A DNA stretch of 64,000 nucleotides from Pleodorina starrii. Taxonomy: Eukaryota; Chlorophyta; Chlorophyceae; Chlamydomonadales; Volvocaceae. The translations under genes were made by a program, and so were the position numbers. The DNA lies in NCBI GenBank assembly GCA_030267565.1, contig BRXU01000067.1, positions 114,220 to 178,219 on the forward strand, given 5' to 3'. The notes beneath the pieces are model-generated. The model searched no databases. It saw only the letters and a list, made by a program, of their open reading frames with translations, and had not been told where the DNA came from. Of the stretch, positions 7,561-15,758 are shown in pieces (position 1 is the stretch's first letter; each line of letters opens with the position of its first letter).

Positions 7561-8154
7561 ATGCCTCGGAAGATCGATCGCGACCAACGCAAGGCGCAGC
7601 TGGCGGAAGCGGTCTGGCGGATCATTCTGGCCCGAGGCGTCGGTGCGGTCTCGGTGCGCTCTGTTGCAGAAGAGGCCGGCGTGGCTGTCGGTTCGCTGCG
7701 GCACGTGTTCCCCACCCGGGCCGAGCTGTTGGAGTTCTCGGCCGAACTCATGGTGCAACGGGCGAGAGAACGCATTCGTGCCCTTCCCCGCTCGGAGGAT
7801 CATCAGCAGTACGCGCTGGACGTCCTTCTGCAGTTGTTGCCGCTGGAGCCGGACAGCAGGGCGGAGTTGGAGGTCAATATCGCCCTCATCGCCGAGGCGC
7901 CGGCGTTGCCGGAACTGGTGACGATCAGGAACCACGCTTACCAACAGTTGGGAGAGGCCTGCACTCAGCTCGTGGAGCTCCTGGTGCAACGGCCACGTGA
8001 TGGGCAGGTCCTCGGCCAGGCGCGCCGACTGCACGCGCTCATCGATGGGCTGGCGCTCCACCTGCTGATGCAATCCGCCTCGGAGGACAACGCCTGGGCG
8101 GTCGATATTCTGCGCGACGAACTCGCGCGCATCACCCCAGAGATCTCCGGCTGA
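7561..8154 (+). CDS. TetR-family transcriptional regulator
   Basis: 197 residues. The N-terminal TetR helix-turn-helix is clear (QLAEAVWRIILARGVGAVSV, RSVAEEAGVAVGSLRHVFPT, RAELLEFSAELM), followed by an all-helical ligand and dimer domain (ALDVLLQLLPLEPDSRAELE). ATG at 7561 matches the usual TetR N-terminal length; the TTG at 7552 would add only three residues. Divergent from a membrane protein gene across a perfect palindrome, the classic arrangement of a TetR repressor and its transporter-like target. The inducer cannot be guessed. Confidence 0.9.
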   Translation: MPRKIDRDQRKAQLAEAVWRIILARGVGAVSVRSVAEEAGVAVGSLRHVFPTRAELLEFSAELMVQRARERIRALPRSEDHQQYALDVLLQLLPLEPDSRAELEVNIALIAEAPALPELVTIRNHAYQQLGEACTQLVELLVQRPRDGQVLGQARRLHALIDGLALHLLMQSASEDNAWAVDILRDELARITPEISG

Positions 8155-8224
8155 GGGACGTACGAAGCGCTATCGCAGTGGAGTGCCCCCCGGTAAGGGA
8201 AAGCGCAGGAAGGTTGTCGACACC

Positions 8225-9127
8225 ATGGTGCACCTGAGCGATGATCCACGATCGGGCGAGGACCACACCGGAGCAGCGCAACCGAGTTGGCTCGGTCCGG
8301 TACTGCTCGTGGTCTCCGCCCTGCTAAGTGTGGGCAGCATCGTCACGGTCATGCTTCTGCTACCTGGCGGGACCCCCACATCCCTGGATCCCGGGGCGCC
8401 GACGATGCCGAACTGGGCCATCGTTCTGCCGCCTGCGGTGGGAGTTCTCCTGGCGCTGGTGCTGCCGTGGCGACCGGCGCCCATGCCTGCGGTCCCGGTG
8501 CGGCGGAGCCGACTCCTCCTGACAACGGCCGTCATGTTGGTGCTCCTCGTGGCTTTCAGCCTCGCTGCCGGTCTGGTGCCGTTGCGTGGGGAGGAGTACG
8601 TCCTCGGCAAGTTCGTGCTGCTGCTGCTCGTCCCCGGAGTGCTGCTGCTCCTGGTGCGTCACTCGGTGGAATTGATGACCCGCTCCGGGGTGTGGCGGTG
8701 GTGGGCGCCGCTGCTGGTCATTGCAGTCTGGTTCTACCTCTCCCAGTTAGCGCCGTGGAATCCACGCTATGGCCCCGGGAACATCGATCCGGTCTATCTC
8801 ATCATCGCTGCCCTGGCCACGGCCATCACCGCCGGCGTTGGCGAGGAGCTCTTCTTTCGCCGGTGGCTCCAAACACGCTTGGAAGCGATCCTCGGGGCCT
8901 GGGCGGGCATTGGGGTGACCTCCGTCCTGTTCGGGCTGATGCACCTGGGCAGCCATGGCACCGGCGAGGTGCTGGTAGACGTCGCGCGGGTGATCGCGAT
9001 CCAGGGCACCTTCGGCTGGTTCCTCGGCGTGCTGTGGTGGCGCTACCGGAATCTGACGCTGATCATCGGTGCCCACCTACTCAGCAACGGATGGGGTGTC
9101 ATCGCCTACCTCATGGCACAGAGCTGA
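8225..9127 (+). CDS. CPBP-family intramembrane metalloprotease
   Basis: About 300 residues with eight or so membrane segments. The family signature is complete: the EExxxR motif in GEELFFRRWLQ, a His in FGLMHLG, and the final His in IIGAHLLSNGWG. These residues bind the catalytic metal within the membrane in CAAX-prenyl-protease/bacteriocin-processing (CPBP) proteins. ATG at 8225 is preferred over the upstream GTG at 8183 because AGGAAGG lies about 10 bases before it and the first segment then begins at a normal distance. It follows the TetR gene on the same strand by 70 bases and may be co-transcribed. The substrate is unknown. Confidence 0.88.
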   Translation: MVHLSDDPRSGEDHTGAAQPSWLGPVLLVVSALLSVGSIVTVMLLLPGGTPTSLDPGAPTMPNWAIVLPPAVGVLLALVLPWRPAPMPAVPVRRSRLLLTTAVMLVLLVAFSLAAGLVPLRGEEYVLGKFVLLLLVPGVLLLLVRHSVELMTRSGVWRWWAPLLVIAVWFYLSQLAPWNPRYGPGNIDPVYLIIAALATAITAGVGEELFFRRWLQTRLEAILGAWAGIGVTSVLFGLMHLGSHGTGEVLVDVARVIAIQGTFGWFLGVLWWRYRNLTLIIGAHLLSNGWGVIAYLMAQS

Positions 9128-9285
9128 GGGGTTGGGGCTGGGTAGCAACCGGGCAGCTCGCATCACGCGCATTAAACAGGCTGCACCCGTTAATGTCGCC
9201 GTGTCTGAGGGTCTGGCCTGCGAATCACTGAGCCGCCTTGGCGGATCGTGCAGTGGAGCGGGCCGGCAGAACCTAAGCTCCAGCC

Positions 9286-9723
9286 ATGAGCACCCCAGCA
9301 CCGGACCATCCCCGGCCGGCCCATGAGAGCGCTTCGAGGACCGGTCTCGGGACCAGTGGCTGGATTGTCGTCAATTGGCTCGTCGCAATAGCGGGGCTGC
9401 TGCTGTGGTGCTTCAACCAGGTCCTGCACGTGCTAACCATCTGGGGTGGTCCGCAGTACGTCTGCTTGACTCAGGGGCCACCGAAGCGTGCCCAGGAGAT
9501 AGGAGCGGTGGGGGAAGGACTCATCACGGCAGAAAGCACGTTCTTCCCGCCGACCTTCGTTTGCGGCTACCCCGATCAATACGGTGGGCGACCCATAATC
9601 TTTGTCGACATGTATCCGGTCGGGCCGTGGATCTTCTGGTTCGCTCTGGTCGTGTTCGCCGTGGCCACGGTGCTTGCTCTCACCCTCCGGCGACGGGTGC
9701 AATCGGGAGTATCCCGCCCTTGA
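9286..9723 (+). CDS. Two-TM membrane protein, unknown function
   Basis: 145 residues. A polar N-terminus precedes the first membrane segment (WIVVNWLVAIAGLLLWCF), then an outside loop of about 65 residues with two Cys (YVCLTQGP, FVCGYPDQY) that could pair, then a second segment (GPWIFWFALVVFAVATVLAL) and a basic tail RRRVQSG. The layout suggests an extracytoplasmic loop held by two helices. No family recognised. ATG at 9286 has only a weak purine stretch upstream. Confidence 0.55.
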   Translation: MSTPAPDHPRPAHESASRTGLGTSGWIVVNWLVAIAGLLLWCFNQVLHVLTIWGGPQYVCLTQGPPKRAQEIGAVGEGLITAESTFFPPTFVCGYPDQYGGRPIIFVDMYPVGPWIFWFALVVFAVATVLALTLRRRVQSGVSRP

Positions 9724-9991
9724 TATGACCCGAGGGCCCCACCTTCCAAAATCAGGTAGTCGTCATACGGATGGCCGGGCACCGAAGGGGACGAGGGCCG
9801 TCGACTGCCCAGGGCAGGCCCTCCTACCTGTCCGCACTTCGAGTAAATGTTGCTTTGGAGTATGTCCAGTGCAACGCCGTGCGAGACACGAAAAGGACAC
9901 GCCTGATTAGCTTTCCTTCGCCTCCCGTAGCGGACGCAGCCGCTCTGCCACCCTTGGGCTAGAAGAAAAAACCATGGGGAGGAGCGTGGCA

Positions 9992-11794
9992 GTGGCACCA
10001 CGAATCGAGTCACTGAGTGTCCAGAATCTGCGTTCCATTGGCGAAGACCGGGTGACGATCAAGTTCCCCAGTAGCGGCACTCTCGTGCTCCTCGGCGAGA
10101 ACAACGCAGGCAAGAGCAATATTACACGTGCGCTCGACATCCTTTTCGGGGAGTATTGGCCCGGGAACCGCAAGTTGGAAGACCATGACTTCCATGGTCG
10201 AGACAGTGATGGAATTGCTGTAGATGTGGGGGCTACGGTCTCGGGAATGTCCTGCCCGTACTGCCGAAGTGGCGACGTGAGGCACTTTAGATGGACATAC
10301 GACCCGCAGAAACCCGCACCGGACGGAAACCCGGTCACATACCGATTCGCCTGCAGTAATCAACATTGCTCAAAAACTTTCGTAAACGGAGCAATGCGCT
10401 CTACTCTATCGGCGGCCGTACTGGATGCGGACCGGCGATTGAACTACCAGTTGAGCTATACGAGCAAGTATACAATGCTGTCCAAAATGATGCATAGATT
10501 TCATGAACGCCTACTCGATGCCCCGACAAGAAAACAGCAACTTGCCGACATTTTTGCAAATCTACTTAAGGAGTTTGACGGAGTTCCAGAGTTTGCAAGT
10601 TTCAAAAAACTGCTTGCAGAAACAGCAGAGGACTTTGGTCAGAACTTGCCCTATCGGCTCGACGTTGACTTCAGCGCCTACGACCCGAGCAACTTCTTCC
10701 GGTCACTCCGGGTTCATCCGACGCTTTCCGGGGAAGTGCGAAGCTTCGACGAGCTCGGCACCGGCCAGTCTCAGGTCCTTGCACTGGCCTTCGCCTACGC
10801 CTATGCAATGGCGTACGGCCAATCTGAAGGAACGATCCTGGTTATCGACGAACCGGAAGCAAATCTACACCCATTGGCCCAGCAATGGCTTGCTACTCGG
10901 CTGAACGCCTTGTCCGCACCGGGGCTTCAAGTAGTTATCACCACCCACTCACCGCACTTCGTAGACTTAGCTCGACCAGAGAACTTGGTCATGGTAAGCA
11001 AGGGTCCAGATGGCGCGACCCAGGCGATTCAACACTCCCCTCAACAACTTTGTGCCGCCCTTGTAGAAAGTGGTGCTAATTCAGAGCGAACCAACCCCAT
11101 GACTGTCGGACCATTTTATGCAGCAGGTGCCACGACGGAAATTATAGGTGGGCTATTTGCTCGTCGATGCGTACTGGTAGAAGGCCTCACTGAAGCTCTT
11201 GCCCTTCCTGAGCTGCTTCGCGCACGTGGCTTAGACGTACTGAAGGAGGGCATTGCTGTTGTCTCGACGGAAGGCATTGGCAATATTGCCAAGTGGTACA
11301 GGTTTTACACCGCATTCGGCATCGAGTGCTTTTGCATATTTGATACCGATTCAGACAAGAGTGGAAGAGATGCGAGAAACCTTCTCACCAAGCGCCTTGA
11401 TATTGCTTTGGCATTGAATTACGAGGGTGATCCTGCAGAAATGGCGAAAATATGGGGCGGCTTCCTGAATACTGACCAAAACTTTGCCATAATGGACCCC
11501 AATTTTGAGGGTGCAATGCAAAAACTTTTCGGCACTGAATGGATCAGACTCCATGATGAAGCTGTCGAATTTGTGGGAGAATCTAAGCCACTACGAGCTC
11601 GATATGCAACTCAGCGGATCAAGCAACAGTATTTCGCCGGAGAACCTGGCAAAAAGATTGATGCCTTGGTTCATAGAATTCGAGGGAAGGATGGGGGAGG
11701 ACTAGGCGACAACGGAGCCGAAAACCCCTGGGCTGCAAACTTTTCAGAAAGCTCAGTTTGGGACCCTTGGAAAGGTGATGAACCACCTTTTTAG
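9992..11794 (+). CDS. OLD-family ATPase/TOPRIM nuclease with zinc ribbon
   Basis: About 600 residues. N-terminal ABC/SMC-like ATPase: Walker A GENNAGKSNITRAL, signature region LGTGQSQVLALAFAY, Walker B ILVIDEPEANLHP, H-loop ITTHSPHF. C-terminal TOPRIM nuclease: VLVEGLTEALALPELL (catalytic Glu) and FDTDSDKSG (D-x-D). Overlapping Local Defect (OLD) proteins of this build act in phage defence, alone or with a helicase as in Gabija. Between Walker A and the signature is a CPYC ... CSNQHC stretch, a four-Cys zinc ribbon that is not part of the core. GTG at 9992 is chosen because GGGGAGGAG ends 7 bases upstream; ATG at 9974 would add six residues. No UvrD helicase is adjacent. The gene is visibly poorer in G+C than its surroundings, pointing to transfer. 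Confidence 0.9.
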   Translation: MAPRIESLSVQNLRSIGEDRVTIKFPSSGTLVLLGENNAGKSNITRALDILFGEYWPGNRKLEDHDFHGRDSDGIAVDVGATVSGMSCPYCRSGDVRHFRWTYDPQKPAPDGNPVTYRFACSNQHCSKTFVNGAMRSTLSAAVLDADRRLNYQLSYTSKYTMLSKMMHRFHERLLDAPTRKQQLADIFANLLKEFDGVPEFASFKKLLAETAEDFGQNLPYRLDVDFSAYDPSNFFRSLRVHPTLSGEVRSFDELGTGQSQVLALAFAYAYAMAYGQSEGTILVIDEPEANLHPLAQQWLATRLNALSAPGLQVVITTHSPHFVDLARPENLVMVSKGPDGATQAIQHSPQQLCAALVESGANSERTNPMTVGPFYAAGATTEIIGGLFARRCVLVEGLTEALALPELLRARGLDVLKEGIAVVSTEGIGNIAKWYRFYTAFGIECFCIFDTDSDKSGRDARNLLTKRLDIALALNYEGDPAEMAKIWGGFLNTDQNFAIMDPNFEGAMQKLFGTEWIRLHDEAVEFVGESKPLRARYATQRIKQQYFAGEPGKKIDALVHRIRGKDGGGLGDNGAENPWAANFSESSVWDPWKGDEPPF

Positions 11795-11808
11795 CCAACA
11801 CATCATGC

Positions 11809-11833
11809 GCGAGGAAGTAAAAAGTTCCTTCGC
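11809..11833. terminator. Weak hairpin between OLD and Abi-like genes
   Basis: GCGAGGAA and TTCCTTCGC pair with one bulge around GTAAAAAG in the convergent gap. It could end either transcript. The stem is short. Confidence 0.3.
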
Positions 11834-11938
11834 AGAGAAGCATGAGTGTAGAGGCGCCGAAACCTATGGTCACCGAGTCAGCTCAGGGTGCACGTCCTGT
11901 GAGTGGGTGTTGGGCGTCGTGCCAGCTTCTTCCGTAGG

Positions 11939-12712
11939 TCAGAGGGGATAAGCCCGCAGGATCGTTCGCACCCGACTGGTCCCTGCGCACCAGTCGCGGG
12001 TAGGGGAGCTGACCGTTGCAATCACCTTGAGCGCGTCAGTGTGTCGAGCGACCGCATTGACGCTCAGAAGCGGCTCCATGTGGGACACCCGGTTACGTAA
12101 GGAGTGGAGGCGGCCCACCCGATCGGCGAGGATTTCCCCGTCGAGATCATCGGTGTAGTGGGGAAACGCATGATGCACGGCCTGCTCCCACAGCAGTTTG
12201 CGGTTGGCATAGTTCCGGTGGGTGGTGTCCGTAGTGGGCAACAGCTTGGTGAACACCCCAAAGGTGAACTGAGCCAGCAAATCGTCATGGGTGATGGGTG
12301 CGGCTTTGCGTGGATGCGACGCCGGCCGGCGTGACCGGGCTTCGCGAGCTTGCCTCAGCGCTGTGTCACGAGGGCTCCTCATCAGTGAGTTCAGTGGCGA
12401 GGCGGCACCAAGGATCCAATCGGCAGGCCCCGGCGGCAGCACATTCGCCCTGGGGGGCTGGGACGCGTGGGGGATGACGCGTCGCTGCTGGTCAGGGTGG
12501 GCGTTCCAGGTTCGCAGTGCTCCGTCGATGGCGTTGCGCATGACGATCTCGGTGATGGACAGCACTTCTTGAAAGGCCGAGGCCAGTTGCAGGTTCCACC
12601 GGTAGAGCTCAAGGGCCTTGACCGTGTCGTTGTGGCAGGCATCCATGTAGGTGGCCAGCCGAACAGAGTGCAGACTGTTTTTGAGTTCCAGGAGCGAGGA
12701 CCGTTGAATCAC
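11939..12712 (-). CDS. Abi-like HEPN-type protein
   Basis: 257 residues resembling the Abi-like (Abi_2/AbiF-related) group of abortive-infection proteins. The N-terminal helices (ALELYRWNLQLASAFQEVL, SITEIVMRNAIDGALRTW) match this group, and near residue 215 the sequence LHSLRNRVSHMEPLL carries the R-N-x-x-x-H motif of HEPN ribonucleases. These proteins typically act as toxins that stop growth on phage infection. GTG at 12712 is the only usable start because no ATG, GTG or TTG occurs upstream before a stop. The gene is convergent with the OLD nuclease and divergent from a short hairpin/terminator segment, so the three may form one defence locus; joint action is inferred only. Confidence 0.75.
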   Translation of the reverse strand: MIQRSSLLELKNSLHSVRLATYMDACHNDTVKALELYRWNLQLASAFQEVLSITEIVMRNAIDGALRTWNAHPDQQRRVIPHASQPPRANVLPPGPADWILGAASPLNSLMRSPRDTALRQAREARSRRPASHPRKAAPITHDDLLAQFTFGVFTKLLPTTDTTHRNYANRKLLWEQAVHHAFPHYTDDLDGEILADRVGRLHSLRNRVSHMEPLLSVNAVARHTDALKVIATVSSPTRDWCAGTSRVRTILRAYPL

Positions 12713-12739
12713 CTGCCTAGTATGGGGTAAGCTGTAGCC

Positions 12740-12816
12740 ATTACGAGGACAAGGTCCCTCGCTTCATACATGGAGATACCCCCGCGGCAGATCGGCCGCG
12801 GGGGCTCTTCTTTTTT
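12740..12816 (+). ncRNA. Possible short RNA divergent from Abi-like gene
   Basis: On the plus strand a TTGAAT (12704-12709) and TAAGCT (12728-12733) spaced 18 bases could form a promoter. They are followed by a hairpin CGAGG-N8-CCTCG and then a strong terminator, giving a transcript of about 75 bases with no coding frame. Some Abi-like families pair with a small structured RNA. Transcription is not shown by sequence alone. Confidence 0.3.
12779..12816 (+). terminator. Strong intrinsic terminator with no gene before it
   Basis: Arms CCCCCGCGGC and GCCGCGGGGG around a 6-base loop, followed by CTCTTCTTTTTT. This is the best rho-independent terminator in the window, and nothing encoded on the plus strand precedes it except the suggested short RNA. 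Confidence 0.8.
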
Positions 12817-13173
12817 GGAATGACTGTCCAGCGAACGGCCAGGCAGAAGCAGGGTGGCGCAAGGCAGGCGTCGAGGGCAGACACATGTCCTGGCCGCAAA
12901 GGACAGCGTCGCCTGGAGACACCATTTTCACCTAGGGCATGTCGTGCCTGTTCCTTCCCAGTGATTGAACCCCGGAGTGGACCTGGCGGTCAGAACCCAT
13001 ACTGCTGGCCCAGGCGCTGAAGCAGCCGGCAAGGCATCGCGGTGTGCGTCAGGTGCAGAAAGCGCTGAGGTCCTGCCCTCGTGTGCTCCGTCGTTGTGTC
13101 GCAGACGAGGCGGTGACATCTCCCGGACACGTCGGCACCCCATAATGGGAAGCATTCTGATGAATGGACCGGG
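12817..13173. other. Intergenic, nothing recognised
   Basis: No gene, repeat or clear hairpin seen between the terminator and the next small gene. Confidence 0.5.
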
Positions 13174-13455
13174 ATGAGGGTGGACCTGATGGATGCCGAG
13201 ACGACTGGTCGCGAGCCGGACCACGGGTCGACCTGTCAGTTGAGCGCGTTGCGGCCGGGGGATCACCTTGGGGCCTGGGAGAACGGGATGCTGTGTCACG
13301 CCGGCGTCGTGGAGGAGGTCGCCCCCGAGTTAGGAGTGGTGTGGATCCGGGAGCGGGGTCTGGGGGCCAGGAAAATGCTCTCCACCGACCAGTACTGCCT
13401 GCGCACCGAGAAACCCGTCACCGCCGGAAAACCCTTCACCACCTCGGGGTGGTGA
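13174..13455 (+). CDS. Small hypothetical protein, 93 residues
   Basis: A soluble protein with a central SH3-like beta pattern (SALRPGDHLGAWENGMLCHA, VVEEVAPELGVVWIRERG). No signal peptide or membrane segment and no family recognised. ATG at 13174 and an in-frame ATG at 13189 are both possible; the second has GAGGGTGGA just upstream and may be the true start. It is convergent with the NmrA-like gene, with stops only a few bases apart. Confidence 0.5.
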   Translation: MRVDLMDAETTGREPDHGSTCQLSALRPGDHLGAWENGMLCHAGVVEEVAPELGVVWIRERGLGARKMLSTDQYCLRTEKPVTAGKPFTTSGW

Positions 13456-13461
13456 GCCAGC

Positions 13462-14103
13462 TCAGTTGCTGACGGCCGGAGCTTCCTCGATGTAGGCGGT
13501 CTCCAGGACCTGGGCTGCGGTGAATCGGGCGATGTCCACCTCGGTGGCGGAGTGCCCGATGTCGTCGTGACCGAAGAACCCTACGTATTTGAGCCCGCGG
13601 GCGTCTCCGCCCCGGGCGCGGATGAAGCGCACGATCGTCCAGTCCAGCTGGGAGTTGGTCACCGTCTCCAGCATGGCGCTGTGCACCTGATTCGCCCGTG
13701 GGTGCAAGCATTTGGTCACACGCCGGCGCCATCGGGTCCGGGCGGTGGGCTGGTCCAAGGGGCACATCCTGACCGCAGGAGAGCCGTGGCCGACGTAGCG
13801 ATGCACCCCATGAGCGGCCATAGCAGCCACGATGAGTTGTGTCCCCAACACCAAGGACGGCCCCGGAACCTCTTGCTCCCGGCCCGGGCCCAGAACGTTG
13901 ACCACGGCCTGCGCCCTGGAGACCACAGTGTCCACGATCGCGGTGTCCGTGACGGCCCCGGCGACCACCTCCACCCCGTCCCCCCAGGGAGGGCATCGAT
14001 CCAGGTCAGGGACGCAAGCGATGACCTCGTGGCCACGGAACAGCAGGTCATCCACGACCTCCCATCCCATGATGCTGGCAGCCCCGAACACAGCAACCTT
14101 CAT
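13462..14103 (-). CDS. NmrA-like NAD(P)-binding protein
   Basis: About 213 residues of the atypical short-chain dehydrogenase (NmrA/SDR_a5) group. The N-terminal Rossmann motif is MKVAVFGAASIMGWEVV, slightly off the usual GATGxxG because the second Gly is Ser. It is followed by the acidic end of the second strand and GVEVVAGAVTDTAIVD. The later HRYVGHGSPAVR and LDWTIVRFIRA match the family. Such proteins are NAD(P)-dependent reductases or redox sensors. ATG at 14103 has GGGGGAAG 3-4 bases upstream and begins directly with the Rossmann strand; ATG at 14121 is less likely. No obvious operon partner. Confidence 0.75.
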   Translation of the reverse strand: MKVAVFGAASIMGWEVVDDLLFRGHEVIACVPDLDRCPPWGDGVEVVAGAVTDTAIVDTVVSRAQAVVNVLGPGREQEVPGPSLVLGTQLIVAAMAAHGVHRYVGHGSPAVRMCPLDQPTARTRWRRRVTKCLHPRANQVHSAMLETVTNSQLDWTIVRFIRARGGDARGLKYVGFFGHDDIGHSATEVDIARFTAAQVLETAYIEEAPAVSN

Positions 14104-14121
14104 GACTTCCCCCACCTTCAT

Positions 14122-14712
14122 CACGAAAAGTTTGTCAGCGCACTGATTTTACGCGGTGTCTTCTTCGGCGTGCTCGGAGAAAGGTGTTGGGTTCGCGGCG
14201 CGGTGATTCCGCACGGCCATCGCCTCCCGCTCGCCTCGGGCGCCTACAACCTTGCGATATCCATCGTCGATAAAGAGCCCAGAAGCACGACCAGGAGCCA
14301 TTCCACAGCCCAGTTGAACGCGCGTATCTCTCACTAAACGAGAGTTCTCCATGCTGGCCTGCGTCGACGACGCCGGCCTCACGAGCTCGACGACCCGACA
14401 CGTCCGCCGCGAACCGCGGAACCACGGCGAAATCGGTCAGACGGGAGTTGCAACAGATGCGAGAACTCCCGTGGGTTGAGCGCCGATAACTAGTATTATG
14501 TAAAGTCATTAGCACAAAGCCTCAGTTCAAGTCTATCCTCGCCCCCGCTTGGCCGAGACGGAATCTGGGTGCACGACGTTCATCGGCGTCTCAACGGCAC
14601 TGCGGGAAGCGCCGAGGAGCCCCGCTCCGGCATGATCACCTCGACAAGAGTTCGTGCAGGGCGGCGTCGTGTCTTGACGCTGTGGGACTTTCGCATCTGC
14701 AAATATTGGGCA
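14122..14712. other. Intergenic, divergent promoter region
   Basis: About 590 bases with no supported gene. Near 14484-14507 it contains GATAACTAGTATTATGTAAA, a diverged match to the dispersed CATATGTAAAG motif found four more times in this window. Confidence 0.4.
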
Positions 14713-15630
14713 ATGACACCATCAGGACCTCCCAGGGAGGGATCACAGCAAATCCCGTCCCACCAGACGCAACAACCCTTCCCCGCTCATTTTGACCAAG
14801 GGGCGTCCACCCAGACGCCTCCGCCTCCGCAGACCAAGGCGAAAAAGCAGTCGAACGTGGTGGGGATCATCGCGCTGATCACAGCAGTGCTCGGCTTCAT
14901 TTTCGCCTGCATCCCCGGCGCCCTCATCGTCGGCTGGGTCCTGCTGCCGATTGCCTTTGTTCTGGGTCTCGTTTCCCTGTTCCTCAAGGACAAGTCCAAA
15001 TGGATGGGCATCACCGCTGTGATCCTCTCGATCGTGGGCACGATCGTCGGAGTCGTCGTGTTCCTGACCGTCGTCACGACCTCTTTCGATGAAGCTTTCG
15101 ACAGCGGGAACACCACCGTCGTCGAACCGTCTGATGACGCGGTTGCCGATGATGGAGCAGCAGAGGAAGACGCCGCCGAGGGAGACGCGGCCGCCGAAGC
15201 CGGAACGCGCGGGAACCCCTACCCCATCGGCTCGGTGATCGAGTCCGACGAATGGCGCGTCGTCGTCAACTCCGTCACCCTCGCCGCCACGGACGCCGTT
15301 GTCTCTGCCAATGAATTCAACGAGCCGCCTGCCGAGGGCTCGGAGTACATGCTCGTGAATTACTCCACGACCTACCTGGGCGATGACCCAGAGGGGCAGA
15401 TGCCGGCTTTCGTCACAGTCGAGTACGTGACAGCAGACAGCACGACGGTCAATAGCTTCGACAACGCCGTCGTCGCACCGGAGGCGATCGATACCACGAG
15501 CACGCTCTACACGGATGGTACGGCAACAGGCAATGCAGCCTTTGAAGTGCCGACCACGACGGCTGACCAAGGTGTTCTCGCCGTCACCCCTGGCATGCTC
15601 GGCGACAAGGTATTCGTCGACGTGCAGTAG
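14713..15630 (+). CDS. Membrane-anchored protein with DUF4352-like outer domain
   Basis: About 305 residues. A Pro/Gln-rich cytoplasmic N-terminus (about 1-50) is followed by three membrane segments of DUF4190 style (SNVVGIIALITAVLGFIFAC, VGWVLLPIAFVLGLVSLFL, MGITAVILSIVGTIVGVVVF). An acidic Ala/Asp/Glu linker then leads to an outer beta domain (NPYPIGSVIESDEWRVVVNS to KVFVDVQ) that looks like the DUF4352 Ig-like fold. The total architecture is common in Actinobacteria and Firmicutes and has no assigned role. ATG at 14713 begins the usual M-T-P-x-G-P-P leader; the frame is open upstream but without similarity. Followed by a strong terminator. Confidence 0.75.
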   Translation: MTPSGPPREGSQQIPSHQTQQPFPAHFDQGASTQTPPPPQTKAKKQSNVVGIIALITAVLGFIFACIPGALIVGWVLLPIAFVLGLVSLFLKDKSKWMGITAVILSIVGTIVGVVVFLTVVTTSFDEAFDSGNTTVVEPSDDAVADDGAAEEDAAEGDAAAEAGTRGNPYPIGSVIESDEWRVVVNSVTLAATDAVVSANEFNEPPAEGSEYMLVNYSTTYLGDDPEGQMPAFVTVEYVTADSTTVNSFDNAVVAPEAIDTTSTLYTDGTATGNAAFEVPTTTADQGVLAVTPGMLGDKVFVDVQ

Positions 15631-15645
15631 CACCCGCAGGAGAGA

Positions 15646-15680
15646 AGCAAAGCCCCCGGTGATTTACCGGGGGCTTTGCT
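15646..15680 (+). terminator. Terminator of the DUF4352-like gene
   Basis: Perfect 15-bp arms AGCAAAGCCCCCGGT and ACCGGGGGCTTTGCT around GATTT, 15 bases after the stop codon. The A-rich and T-rich bases at the ends make it usable in both directions. Confidence 0.8.
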
Positions 15681-15730
15681 ACACCGGGAAGCCGGTGTTG
15701 CCCTGCTCGGAAGGGCATGGTCAGTGTCCG

Positions 15731-15758
15731 GTAGCCGGGCCATATGTAAAGCGAAGGG
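15731..15758. repeat. Dispersed CCATATGTAAAGC motif, copy 1
   Basis: GTAGCCGGGCCATATGTAAA followed by GCGAAGGG. It is related to 47744-47773, 55031-55061 and 62776-62800. It marks the left edge of a block duplicated before both PRC-barrel genes. Confidence 0.6.

Noticed and set aside
6943..8073. 376-codon version of the YmcC-like gene
   Set aside because: The extra N-terminal part is antisense to the TetR gene and has no membrane segments; GTG 7539 or 7509 fits the family.
9992..11794. Gabija system
   Set aside because: The OLD protein fits GajA in outline, but no UvrD-like GajB lies next to it; the neighbour is a convergent Abi-like gene.
14526..14560. GTTCAAGTC considered as a tRNA T-arm
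   Set aside because: No acceptor stem, anticodon arm or CCA-side pairing could be built around it. No tRNA or rRNA gene was found in the window.
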